From positions 1 through 21,576 of the forward strand of contig JADJUP010000022.1 of NCBI GenBank assembly GCA_016716965.1: a stretch of 21,576 bases of DNA, written 5' to 3'. The translations under genes were made by a program, and so were the position numbers. The notes under the pieces are model-generated. The model searched no databases. It was not told the DNA's origin and worked only from the letters and a program-made list of their open reading frames with translations. Source of the DNA: Sulfuritalea sp. (GTDB taxonomy: Bacteria; Pseudomonadota; Gammaproteobacteria; Burkholderiales; Rhodocyclaceae). Positions 1 to 6,656 of the stretch are shown one piece after another; the stretch's first letter is position 1; each line of letters opens with the position of its first letter.

Positions 1-80
1 GCCGTTCGAGGTTTGCCGGAAGAAAATTTGGAGTTCCCGTTTCTGAGTGGCTGATTCCAGAACAATTCACCGACTCGTCC

Positions 81-112
81 GTGCCTTTATGTGGAACTCC
101 ACATAAAGGCAC
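81..112. repeat. Perfect 15-bp inverted repeat with 2-nt centre
   Basis: The arms GTGCCTTTATGTGGA (81-95) and TCCACATAAAGGCAC (98-112) are exact reverse complements, separated by AC. There is no T-run after it, so it is a poor intrinsic terminator for either strand. Its size and symmetry fit a recombinase or regulator binding site, for example the crossover site of a tyrosine recombinase; that role is inference. It lies in a non-coding stretch downstream of the Crp/Fnr regulator gene. Confidence 0.8.
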
Positions 113-153
113 CGATCACTAGCTGATCTTCATGGCCGCCGACAGCCATGTGA

Positions 154-291
154 AGAAGGATCTGCCGCGCCGGCGATGCCATGTATCGCCACGAGGGACT
201 GGTCATCGAACTGGCGGCGCCGGTGGGCGAAGCCGAATCGGTCCTGGCGGCGATGGCCGACTATGCGATGGGCGCCCAGCCCGAGGGCTGA
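154..291 (+). other. Unrecognised short reading frame, possible gene remnant
   Basis: Between the palindrome and the end of the Crp/Fnr regulator gene, one plus-strand frame is open from about 154 to a TGA at 289-291, with an internal ATG at 181 that would give 36 residues beginning MYRHEGLVIELAAPVG. The composition looks protein-like, with a hydrophobic-alternating start and an Ala-rich helix. I do not recognise a family and see no ribosome binding site. It may be the 3' end of a gene truncated near the palindrome. Nothing else is recognised in 1-307. Confidence 0.25.
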
Positions 292-307
292 GCTTGCGTG
301 TTTCCGG

Positions 308-1864
308 CTAGGCAGTCACGGCTTGCTGCACCGGCAGATCGTCCCCGGCGTCGGGAAGCCCGACGCAGTGTTCCACCATCGCGTCGGTGCGATTCAGCAG
401 GTCCTCGCTGATGCGGAAAACCTTGCGCGCTACCTGCGGAAAGTCTGCATGATCGCGAACCTCCATCGCCGAGCGGAACAGTGTCCATAGCCTGAAGGAC
501 GACTCCAGCCTGGCGGCGAAGACAGGCTCATCCCGGGTCGACGCCTTAAGTTCGGCCAGCGCCGCCGAGAACTCGGCGTTGGCCTCGTCGAGTCGCGAAC
601 GGCAGTCGGCGACCTGAATGCCCATCTGGCGGAACATGAAATGCTTTGCCGCACGCTGCGAAAGCATCCTGCCGCGACCGGCCAGGTTCACCAGTTTTCC
701 CTTGTGCGTTCCCTCGGTTCGGGCCAAGCCCCGCGCGAGTTGGTCGGCCGCGTCCAGCACTTCCTCGTTGATGGCGAAGAGCTTGAGCGCGTCTCCGGGA
801 TTGGGCGCTACGTCGAGCAGGGCCCGGTAGCGCGGCCACAGGCGTGCGAGCTCGGCGCAGGTGGCTTGGTTTTCCGTGCCGGCCGTCTGCGCCTCAAGTT
901 CCTTGAGGCGGCTGTCGAAAAGTTTTACCGATTGCTTCAGGATTTGCCGTGACGGGCGGGCAAGCAGCCCCTGTTCCAGCATCAGCCAGGACTTCGCCAT
1001 GCGCTGCGACAGCGCTCTCTGACGGCCCGCGCCATTGATCCAGCCGCACTGTGACCAGGATTCCCGGCGGCGACCCTGGTCCAATGTCCCATGCCGGCTC
1101 TCCGTTACGGAGCAGACGCGGTGGACGTTGTCGATGTCGATCAGGCGCGGATCCGGATTGGTCAGCAGGTGACGGTCTATTTCCGCGTTGCGCAGCAATA
1201 CACGGTTCCTGGTGACGACAATGAGACCGGCTTCGCTGAGGTCGCGCAGGTTGCGTGAGAGAGTTTCCGGCTGCATGTCGAAGCGGGAGGCGAGCACCTT
1301 CTTGCTGGTTTCCAGCGTCACCGTTGTCTCGCCCGCGCTATCCCGATGCGGCCCGGCAAGCTCGAGCAGATAGCCCAGCAGTCGTTGTCCCGGTGACCAT
1401 GAGTTTTGCGCGATGAGGTCCGCTTCGGTTTCCAACTGTCGGCGGGCCAGCACCTCGATGATGCGGCGCGCGATGCGCGAATCGCTGGCCATGACGCGGA
1501 ACAGCGTGTCGCGGCGGATCGCCAGCACATGCGCGGGTTTTATGGCGAATGCAGATATTAGGTAGGGACCGGGAACGAAGAGTTCGGCCTGGCCGAAGGC
1601 TTGCCCGGGCCCTAGCAGTTCCAGTACCCGTTCGTTCCCGCTTCGGCACGACAAGGATAGTTTTACCTGTCCGGAGACCAGGACATGCAACTGGCTGACG
1701 GCATCGCCGGCACGGAAAATAGCCTGGCCTTTCTGGTAGATGACGTTGCAGGTTCCTTCCGCAAGCTCGTCCAAGGTTGCCGGAGCGAGATCGGCGAAAA
1801 GCGAAAGCTCGCCCAGGGTCTTCCTGAAGCCGCGCGTGATCCGGGATGACAGGTCGTCTTTCAT
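308..1864 (-). CDS. Crp/Fnr-family regulator fused to two PilJ/NarX-like sensor segments
   Basis: A cytoplasmic one-component transcription regulator of about 518 residues, roughly twice the length of an ordinary Crp/Fnr protein. Residues ~20-135 form a cyclic-nucleotide-type beta-barrel sensor and ~150-230 a Crp winged helix (recognition helix near MQPETLSRNLRDL). The N-terminus lacks the FNR cysteine cluster. The C-terminal half holds two segments beginning INGAGRQRALSQRMAK (~275) and VNLAGRGRMLSQRAAK (~395). These match the type IV pili MCP N-terminal (PilJ) motif, related to the nitrate-binding P-box of NarX/NarQ. No membrane helix is seen, so it would sense nitrate or nitrite inside the cell (inference). 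I chose ATG 1864, preceded by GAGGACAC; a TTG at 1876 is in frame. The gene follows nirS on the same strand after 76 nt and probably controls it or is co-transcribed with it. The family call is firm; the ligand is not. Confidence 0.85.
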   Translation of the reverse strand: MKDDLSSRITRGFRKTLGELSLFADLAPATLDELAEGTCNVIYQKGQAIFRAGDAVSQLHVLVSGQVKLSLSCRSGNERVLELLGPGQAFGQAELFVPGPYLISAFAIKPAHVLAIRRDTLFRVMASDSRIARRIIEVLARRQLETEADLIAQNSWSPGQRLLGYLLELAGPHRDSAGETTVTLETSKKVLASRFDMQPETLSRNLRDLSEAGLIVVTRNRVLLRNAEIDRHLLTNPDPRLIDIDNVHRVCSVTESRHGTLDQGRRRESWSQCGWINGAGRQRALSQRMAKSWLMLEQGLLARPSRQILKQSVKLFDSRLKELEAQTAGTENQATCAELARLWPRYRALLDVAPNPGDALKLFAINEEVLDAADQLARGLARTEGTHKGKLVNLAGRGRMLSQRAAKHFMFRQMGIQVADCRSRLDEANAEFSAALAELKASTRDEPVFAARLESSFRLWTLFRSAMEVRDHADFPQVARKVFRISEDLLNRTDAMVEHCVGLPDAGDDLPVQQAVTA

Positions 1865-1888
1865 GTGTCCTCGCAATCATCGGATGGG

Positions 1889-1925
1889 GCGGTGCCGGTT
1901 TCCCTTGGCCGGATACCGGCACCGC
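1889..1925 (-). promoter_or_regulatory. Strong stem-loop between nirS and the Crp/Fnr gene
   Basis: GCGGTGCCGGT (1889-1899) and ACCGGCACCGC (1915-1925) form a perfect 11-bp GC-rich stem with a 15-nt loop. It lies between the nirS stop and the start of the downstream regulator. No T-run follows on the minus strand, so it is more likely a partial terminator, 3'-end stabiliser or mRNA processing site that lowers regulator expression relative to nirS. The structure is seen; the role is inferred. Confidence 0.6.
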
Positions 1926-1940
1926 CGTTGCTTGGGGCAA

Positions 1941-3683
1941 TCAATACACGTCGTGCTGCGTATTGTGCACGTTGAACTTGCCGGTCGGGGTAATCAATTT
2001 CGGGTCCTTGATCACCGCCTTCAGCTTGCGCGTCTTGTCGTCCACCACAACTAGGGCCGAGATCTTGTCCTTGGCGCTCCACACCGAGAACCAGACTTCA
2101 TCGCCGGCCTTGTTGTACTCGGGCTGGACGATGCGTTTCGCGCCGTCGTCCTTGATGCCGGCCCATTCACCGATCGGCAAGACCTCGAAGCCCTTCTCCA
2201 GGTTGTTGATGTCGAACACGGCGATCGACTGGCTCACCGGCGCTTCGGGATTCAGCGGCGTGTCGACCCAGAGGTTCTTCGATTTCGGATGAGTCTTGAT
2301 GAACAGCGAGCCACCACCCTGGGCCTTGAGTGTCTGCACTACCTTCCAGGCGTTCTCCTTGTGCTTCTTCGGATCGGTGCCGATCAGGCTCACTGTCTCG
2401 TCGCCGAGATGGCTGGTGGCCCAGACTGGACCGAACTTGGGATGGACAAAGTTCGCGCCGCGACCCGGATGCGGAATCTTGCCGACGTCGATCAGCGCCG
2501 CCAGCTTGTCTTCCTTGGTGTCGACCACGGCGATCTTGTTCGAAGCGTTGGCGGCGACCATGAAATAGCGGCCGCTGGAATCGAAGCCTCCGTCATGCAG
2601 GAAGCGTGCGGCGTTGATGCTGGTGATCTTGAGGTTGTCGAGGTCCTTGTAGTTGACCACCAGGATCTTGCCGGTTTCCTTGGCGTTGACGATGAACTCC
2701 GGGTTGTAGTGCGAGCCGACGATCGCGGCGACGCGCGGTTCCGGATGGTATTCCTGGGTATCCACCGTCATGCCGCGGGTCGATTCGATCTTGAGCGGCT
2801 TCAGCGTATCGCCTTCCATGATGACGAACTGCGGCGGCCAGTAGGTGCCGGCGATCGCGTACTTGTCCTCGTAACCCTTGTACTTGGAGGTTTCGACCGA
2901 GCGCGCTTCGAGCCCGACCTTGATTTCGGCGACGTTGGTCGGCTCCGGCATCCAGAGGTCGATCAGATTGATGCGGGCGTCGCGACCGATCACGTAAAGG
3001 TAGCGGCCGGATTTCGACATGCGCGAGATATGCACCGCGTAGCCGGTCTTGAGTATCTTGACGATCTTCTTGCTGGCACCGTCGATCAGCGCGATCTCGC
3101 CCGCATCGCGCAAGGTGACCGAGAACAGGTTGGCGAGATCCAGGTTGTTCATCTTTTTCGTCGGACGCTGGCTCGGTGGCACGGTGACTTTGAGCGAGGC
3201 CATCATTTCCTTCATGCCCCATTCCGGCGGCGTCGGTGGCTCCTGTTGCACGTAGCGCGCCATCAGGTCGACCTCTGCGTCGGTCAGTTCGCCCGACGTG
3301 CCCCAGTTCGGCATGCCCGCGGGCGAGCCGTACTTGATGAACACCTTCAGGTACTCGGTGCCCGAGGCCAAGGTCTTGTCGGTGGTCAGCGGCTTGCCGG
3401 TGGCGCCCTTGCGCAGCACGCCGTGACAGCCGGCGCAGCGCTGGAAGTAGATTTCCTTTGCCTGTTCAAACTCCACCTTGGTCATTGGCGGCGCTTGGGG
3501 ACTGATGTTCTGGTGCATTTCGACCTTGCCCAGCGGAGAATCGCCGGCCTGGTACTTCATCTCGGTGTCGGTGACGCCCGGCTTGGCGCGATCCTGAGCG
3601 TGCACAACGCTTAGGGTTAGTGGCAATGCCAGAATGGCGGCAAAGCAGGCCCAGCGGATTGGTATAAGCTTGGTTCGTTTCAT
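1941..3683 (-). CDS. nirS: Cytochrome cd1 nitrite reductase (NO-forming)
   Basis: Periplasmic dissimilatory nitrite reductase that reduces NO2- to NO with electrons from c-type cytochromes or azurin; the committing step of denitrification. The protein has 580 residues, normal for NirS. A signal peptide covers residues 1 to ~29 (ending VHA). A cytochrome c domain carries the heme c site CAGCH at ~83-87. An eight-bladed d1-heme propeller follows, with the expected histidines in GYAVHISR (proximal d1 ligand region), ARFLHDGGFD and FVHPKFGPVW. The C-terminus FNVHNTQHDVY is typical. The ATG at 3683 is preceded by AGAGGGA, a good ribosome binding site. Upstream is a Dnr/FNR-type box; downstream is a Crp/Fnr regulator. 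No heme d1 biosynthesis genes (nirF, D/L, G, H, J, E) are in the window, so they must lie elsewhere. Confidence 0.97.
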   Translation of the reverse strand: MKRTKLIPIRWACFAAILALPLTLSVVHAQDRAKPGVTDTEMKYQAGDSPLGKVEMHQNISPQAPPMTKVEFEQAKEIYFQRCAGCHGVLRKGATGKPLTTDKTLASGTEYLKVFIKYGSPAGMPNWGTSGELTDAEVDLMARYVQQEPPTPPEWGMKEMMASLKVTVPPSQRPTKKMNNLDLANLFSVTLRDAGEIALIDGASKKIVKILKTGYAVHISRMSKSGRYLYVIGRDARINLIDLWMPEPTNVAEIKVGLEARSVETSKYKGYEDKYAIAGTYWPPQFVIMEGDTLKPLKIESTRGMTVDTQEYHPEPRVAAIVGSHYNPEFIVNAKETGKILVVNYKDLDNLKITSINAARFLHDGGFDSSGRYFMVAANASNKIAVVDTKEDKLAALIDVGKIPHPGRGANFVHPKFGPVWATSHLGDETVSLIGTDPKKHKENAWKVVQTLKAQGGGSLFIKTHPKSKNLWVDTPLNPEAPVSQSIAVFDINNLEKGFEVLPIGEWAGIKDDGAKRIVQPEYNKAGDEVWFSVWSAKDKISALVVVDDKTRKLKAVIKDPKLITPTGKFNVHNTQHDVY

Positions 3684-3767
3684 AGATCCCTCTGTATATT
3701 ATTGATATTTAAATAAAAATTATTTTTGGCGACGGCGTACGATGCGCTTGGTATCGCCAGCAAGTCG

Positions 3768-3781
3768 TTGACTCCGGTCAA
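3768..3781 (-). promoter_or_regulatory. Dnr/FNR-type binding site of the nirS promoter
   Basis: TTGACTCCGGTCAA is a perfect TTGAC-N4-GTCAA palindrome and matches the Crp/Fnr-class consensus TTGAT-N4-ATCAA closely. Its centre is about 91 nt upstream of the nirS ATG. A class-II position at -41.5 would place the start site near 3733 and leave an A/T-rich leader of about 50 nt. The regulator could be a Dnr/Fnr protein encoded elsewhere or the regulator at 308-1864. No clear -10 hexamer was found. Confidence 0.7.
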
Positions 3782-3812
3782 TTGCCGGGCAATGTCTTGG
3801 GTGTGTTTTCTA

Positions 3813-4547
3813 TTAAGCCAACGAGATGAAGGCGCACGCCAGATGAACGAATAACATAAAGGACGATGCGAATTTGTCGAAGCGCGTGGCGATACGCCGG
3901 AAGTGCTAAATACGAGCGAAGAAGCGCTCGATCAGATTGCGGTCTCGGTAGAGTTGGCGATCGACGCTGCGCTGGGTAAGACAATTGGAGCTGGGCGGAA
4001 TCACGACCTGCATGCCCGCGGCTTCGATCTTCGCAATGGAATGGTCAGCGTCGTACCCCTTGTCCGCGATAATGGCTTGCGCTGACAGGTGCTGGATGGT
4101 CTTGGCCGCATAGTCAATGTCGGCAATCTGACCGGCCGAGGGGATCACCCGCAGTGGAGTGTCCAGGGCATCCAACGCGACATCCAGTTTAGTGGTCAGC
4201 CCAAACCGTGAGCGACCGATCTTCTGGATACTCCTTTTTTTGGCGGCGGCAGAATGCTGGTGGGCACGCACGATGGTCGAGTCAATGAACAGGCGCTCCA
4301 TATCAGCGTCGCCTCGCATCGCTTGGGCAACGCGCTCAAATACACCCCCTTCTTGCGCCAAAGGCAGAAACGTACATACGTCCGATGCCAATGCCCGAAC
4401 TCGACCGGCAGGTCGCGCCATGGGCTGCCCGTTCGCATGATCCAGAGGGCCGCCTCGACAAACCGCCGATTGTCCTTGGCCAGGATACACCGATCACTGG
4501 CCTTGCCCGGCATGCGCTGCTCAATGCGTTCCCGCTGTTCGTCCTAT
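3813..4547 (-). pseudogene. IS5-family transposase remnant (IS427-like), frameshifted and interrupted
   Basis: DDE transposase debris lying on the minus strand between nsrR and nirS. The N-terminal part reads DEQRERIEQRMPGKASD and then PWRDLPVEFGHWHRTYVRF. The frame then changes near the G-run at 4341-4352 to VFERVAQAMRGDADMERLFIDST. DDE-region motifs follow: FIDSTIVRAHQH, IIADKGYDAD and RNLIERFF. An in-frame TAG at 3906-3908 stands where family members have a lysine, yet the frame continues beyond it as HFRRIATRFDKFASSF up to TAA 3813-3815. Some IS427-group elements use programmed frameshifting, so the frame change alone is not proof of decay; the amber codon is. No matching terminal repeat was found on the nsrR side, so the 5' end appears truncated. 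Confidence 0.85.
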
Positions 4548-4572
4548 GATTCGTCCTCTTACTGGAACGATG

Positions 4573-5007
4573 TCAAGTCCGCACCAGCAGCGCCTTCAGG
4601 CCGCGCGGCGAACTGACCAGGTCGGCCAGTGTCGTTTCGTCCAGCGTCGCGTAGAGCGCCTCGAAGCCGCGCGACAGCACCGCCGTCAGCTTGCACACCG
4701 GCGCGATGCGGCAGGTCGCGGCATCGCCGGAGAGGCATTCGACAATAGGCGCCGCCCCTTCGCTGACACGCACAATCTGCCCGATCCGAATCTCGTCGGG
4801 TTCGCGCGCGAGGCGTATGCCGCCGCCCTTGCCACGCACCGATTCGATGACGCCCGAGCGTGCCAGCTGATGTACCACCTTCATCAGGTGGTTCTCGGAG
4901 ATCTCATAGGCGGCGGCGATCTCGGGAATCGTCGCCAGCCGCTCGCGGTTCAGCGCGAGGTACATCAGCACGCGCAGGGTGTAGTCGGAAAAAGTCGTGA
5001 GTTTCAT
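4573..5007 (-). CDS. nsrR: Rrf2-family NO-sensing repressor NsrR
   Basis: Repressor whose Fe-S cluster is destroyed or nitrosylated by NO, releasing NO-detoxification and repair genes. The 144 residues match NsrR length. The N-terminal winged helix begins MKLTTFSDYTLRVLMYLA, with a recognition region near ISENHLMKVVHQLA and the Rrf2 wing RGKGGGIRLA. Cluster ligands C91, C99 and C105 lie in ECLSGDAATC and IAPVCKL, close to the spacing in NsrR of other proteobacteria. It is divergent from the flavoreductase gene at 5107, and two NsrR-like palindromes lie between them, which implies autoregulation plus control of the divergent gene. The IS5 remnant lies immediately past its stop codon. Confidence 0.93.
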   Translation of the reverse strand: MKLTTFSDYTLRVLMYLALNRERLATIPEIAAAYEISENHLMKVVHQLARSGVIESVRGKGGGIRLAREPDEIRIGQIVRVSEGAAPIVECLSGDAATCRIAPVCKLTAVLSRGFEALYATLDETTLADLVSSPRGLKALLVRT

Positions 5008-5027
5008 GCCCGCGAGTTTACGCTCAT

Positions 5028-5050
5028 AAGGAGTAAATAAGATATTGCTT
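5028..5050. promoter_or_regulatory. NsrR-like site, nsrR-proximal
   Basis: A 23-bp element with half-sites AAGGAGTAAAT (5028-5038) and, on the other strand, AAGCAATATCT (5050-5040). The halves agree at 7 of 11 positions and keep the AAG...CTT ends and the 11-1-11 layout of the known NsrR operator (AAG-type ends around an A/T-rich centre). It is 21 nt upstream of the nsrR start, so it would serve autorepression. Confidence 0.55.
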
Positions 5051-5073
5051 TACAAAAATCGCGGTGGTAGCAT
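5045..5073 (+). promoter_or_regulatory. Predicted sigma-70 promoter of the flavoreductase gene
   Basis: TTGCTT (5045-5050) and TAGCAT (5068-5073) are separated by 17 nt. Both hexamers are only moderate matches to TTGACA and TATAAT. The start site would be near 5080, inside the second NsrR-like site, which would explain repression by steric block. This is a by-eye prediction. Confidence 0.4.
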
Positions 5074-5074
5074 G

Positions 5075-5097
5075 AAGCTGTATTTTATGTACTGCTT
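5075..5097. promoter_or_regulatory. NsrR-like site, flavoreductase-proximal
   Basis: A 23-bp palindromic element with half-sites AAGCTGTATTT (5075-5085) and, on the other strand, AAGCAGTACAT (5097-5087); 8 of 11 positions agree. It is a better match to the NsrR consensus than the neighbouring site, whose centre is 47 bp away. It ends 9 nt before the ATG at 5107 and covers the predicted start site. Confidence 0.7.
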
Positions 5098-5106
5098 TTA
5101 AAACCA

Positions 5107-6030
5107 ATGATCACCGAAGCCGAAAAATTCTCCCCCGCCCCTCCGCCCGACGCGCAACAGATCCGCGACATCCTGCGTCAGGTGATCGACCCCGAGGTGG
5201 ACCGCGACATTGTTTCCCTCGGCCCGGTCTATCGCGTCGAGGTCGCCGCTGGCCCGCAGGACAAATGGACCAGCGAACGCGTGCTGTCGGTGCGCTGGTG
5301 GACGCCGACGCTGGTGTCCTTCCGCACCACGCGCTATCGCGGCTTCCGCTTCACGCCGGGGCACTACACGCGACTCGGGCTTGGCGCCGGGGATGCGGGT
5401 TTGGGTGACTGTGTCTGGCGCCCCTACTCGCTGGCTTCAGCGGCCTATGACGACTTCCTCGAATTCATCGCCGTGCTGGTGCCGGGCGGCGCCTTTTCTG
5501 AACCGCTCAGGCAACTGCGCGTGGGCGATACGCTGCGCGTCGACAAGGCCAGCTATGGCTTCCTCACCGTCGATCAGTTGGCCCCCGGCAAGACCCTCTG
5601 GTTGCTGGCCAGCGGCACCGGGCTCGGACCTTTCCTCTCCATCCTGCGCGATCCGTCCGTCTGGCAGAACCACGAACGCCTGATCGTCGCCCACAGCGTG
5701 CGCCACTCGGCCGAACTGGCCTGGCGCGACGAAATTGCCGCCATGCCGCAAGGCGAACTGTTCGCCGAGGCCAAAGCCACGCTCACCTATCTGCCGGTCG
5801 TCACCCGCGAGCCGGGTGCCAGCAAGCTCGCGGAACGCATCCCGCTGCTGCTCGCCGACGGCCGCCTCGAAGCCGCAGCCGCCTCCCCGCTCGACCTCGC
5901 CAGCGCGCGCGTGCTGGTCTGCGGCAATCCCGCAATGAGCCGCGAACTGAGGCAACTCCTGACTTCGCGCGGCTTCGCCACCAACCGCCGCGGCGTGCCG
6001 GGACAGATGGCTTTCGAAAAGTATTGGTAA
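5107..6030 (+). CDS. FAD/NAD(P)H reductase with truncated MIP18/DUF59 N-terminus
   Basis: A 307-residue chimera. Residues ~15-46 contain IDPEVDRDIVSLGPVYRVEV, the start of a MIP18/DUF59 (SufT/PaaD-like) Fe-S assembly domain, but the segment stops before that family's conserved cysteine region. From ~55 onward the protein is a bacterial ferredoxin-NADP+ reductase. It has a FAD site RPYSLASA (105-112), a nucleotide-binding glycine stretch LLASGTGLGPFLSIL, NRRGVPGQMAFEKYW at the end, and the C-terminal aromatic residue expected in the Fpr subfamily. It would supply or take electrons between NAD(P)H and a ferredoxin or flavodoxin, perhaps for Fe-S repair after NO damage. The start has no strong ribosome binding site. 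The fusion is in frame, so it may be functional or may be a scar of a deletion that joined two genes. It is divergent from nsrR and probably NsrR-controlled. Confidence 0.85.
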   Translation: MITEAEKFSPAPPPDAQQIRDILRQVIDPEVDRDIVSLGPVYRVEVAAGPQDKWTSERVLSVRWWTPTLVSFRTTRYRGFRFTPGHYTRLGLGAGDAGLGDCVWRPYSLASAAYDDFLEFIAVLVPGGAFSEPLRQLRVGDTLRVDKASYGFLTVDQLAPGKTLWLLASGTGLGPFLSILRDPSVWQNHERLIVAHSVRHSAELAWRDEIAAMPQGELFAEAKATLTYLPVVTREPGASKLAERIPLLLADGRLEAAAASPLDLASARVLVCGNPAMSRELRQLLTSRGFATNRRGVPGQMAFEKYW

Positions 6031-6064
6031 GTCCGATTTTTTAAGTCCCTCCAGGAGAACCACC

Positions 6065-6559
6065 ATGTCACACCCGACCCGCAGCTTGCTGATCCTGGCC
6101 GCCATGCTCACGCTGGGCATGGCCCCGGCCAGTGCCGCCGACCCCACGCATGAACACGGCGCACACGGCGTAACCGCGCTGAAACTCGACAACGGCCAGA
6201 AATGGAAAACCGATGCTCCGCTGCGCAAGGGCATGGCGAACATCAAGGCCGCCGTACAACCGCACTTGCACGCGATCCACGAAAACACGCTGAAAGCGGC
6301 GAACTATCAGACGCTGGCCAAGCGGACCACTACGCAGATCGCCTTCGTGGTCGAAAACTGCAAGCTGGCGCCGGACGCCGACGCACAACTGCATCTGATC
6401 ATCGCCGAACTCGGCGCCGCGGCGGATGTCATGGCGGGCAAGGACAAGGCGCAGTCGCGGCAGAAGGGCGCTCTGCAACTGGTCCACGCGCTGGAAGCCT
6501 ACGGCCAATTTTTCGATCATCCCGGCTGGGACGCTTCTGCGGCCGGACACGCGCACTGA
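6065..6559 (+). CDS. Small His-rich periplasmic helical protein (DnrO-like?)
   Basis: The 164-residue product has a clear signal peptide (MSHPTRSLLILAAML... cleaved near ASAAD). Histidine-rich ends follow: HEHGAHG just after the signal and GHAH at the C-terminus. The body is mostly helical and could form a four-helix bundle. Histidines occur in PHLHAIHENTL, and a single cysteine in VVENCKLA. It has no CXXCH, so it is not a c-type cytochrome. The layout recalls small periplasmic proteins near denitrification genes sometimes annotated DnrO, a match I hold only loosely. CAGGAG upstream of the ATG is a good ribosome binding site, and it follows the reductase gene after 34 nt, so it is likely in the same operon. 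A metal-binding role is a guess from the histidines. Confidence 0.75.
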   Translation: MSHPTRSLLILAAMLTLGMAPASAADPTHEHGAHGVTALKLDNGQKWKTDAPLRKGMANIKAAVQPHLHAIHENTLKAANYQTLAKRTTTQIAFVVENCKLAPDADAQLHLIIAELGAAADVMAGKDKAQSRQKGALQLVHALEAYGQFFDHPGWDASAAGHAH

Positions 6560-6656
6560 ACGGCGCAACGCTACCGTCCTCGATCCCGCCATGAAGCGCC
6601 ATCCCGACCTGCCGCAACGTCCCCGCAAACACTCCGGATAGCGCCTGACCGACAAA

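Noticed and set aside
2289..3614. Long plus-strand open frame of 441 codons opposite nirS
   Set aside because: It is a GC-driven shadow of nirS; the minus-strand protein has all NirS motifs and the plus frame has low-complexity R/A/D-rich content and no family.
5437..6288. 283-codon minus-strand frame over the flavoreductase gene
   Set aside because: It is antisense to a well-supported reductase and shows no domain of its own.
6591..6641. 16-residue open frame between the periplasmic protein and ccoG
   Set aside because: It has no clear ribosome binding site, no family and is very short, so chance is more likely.
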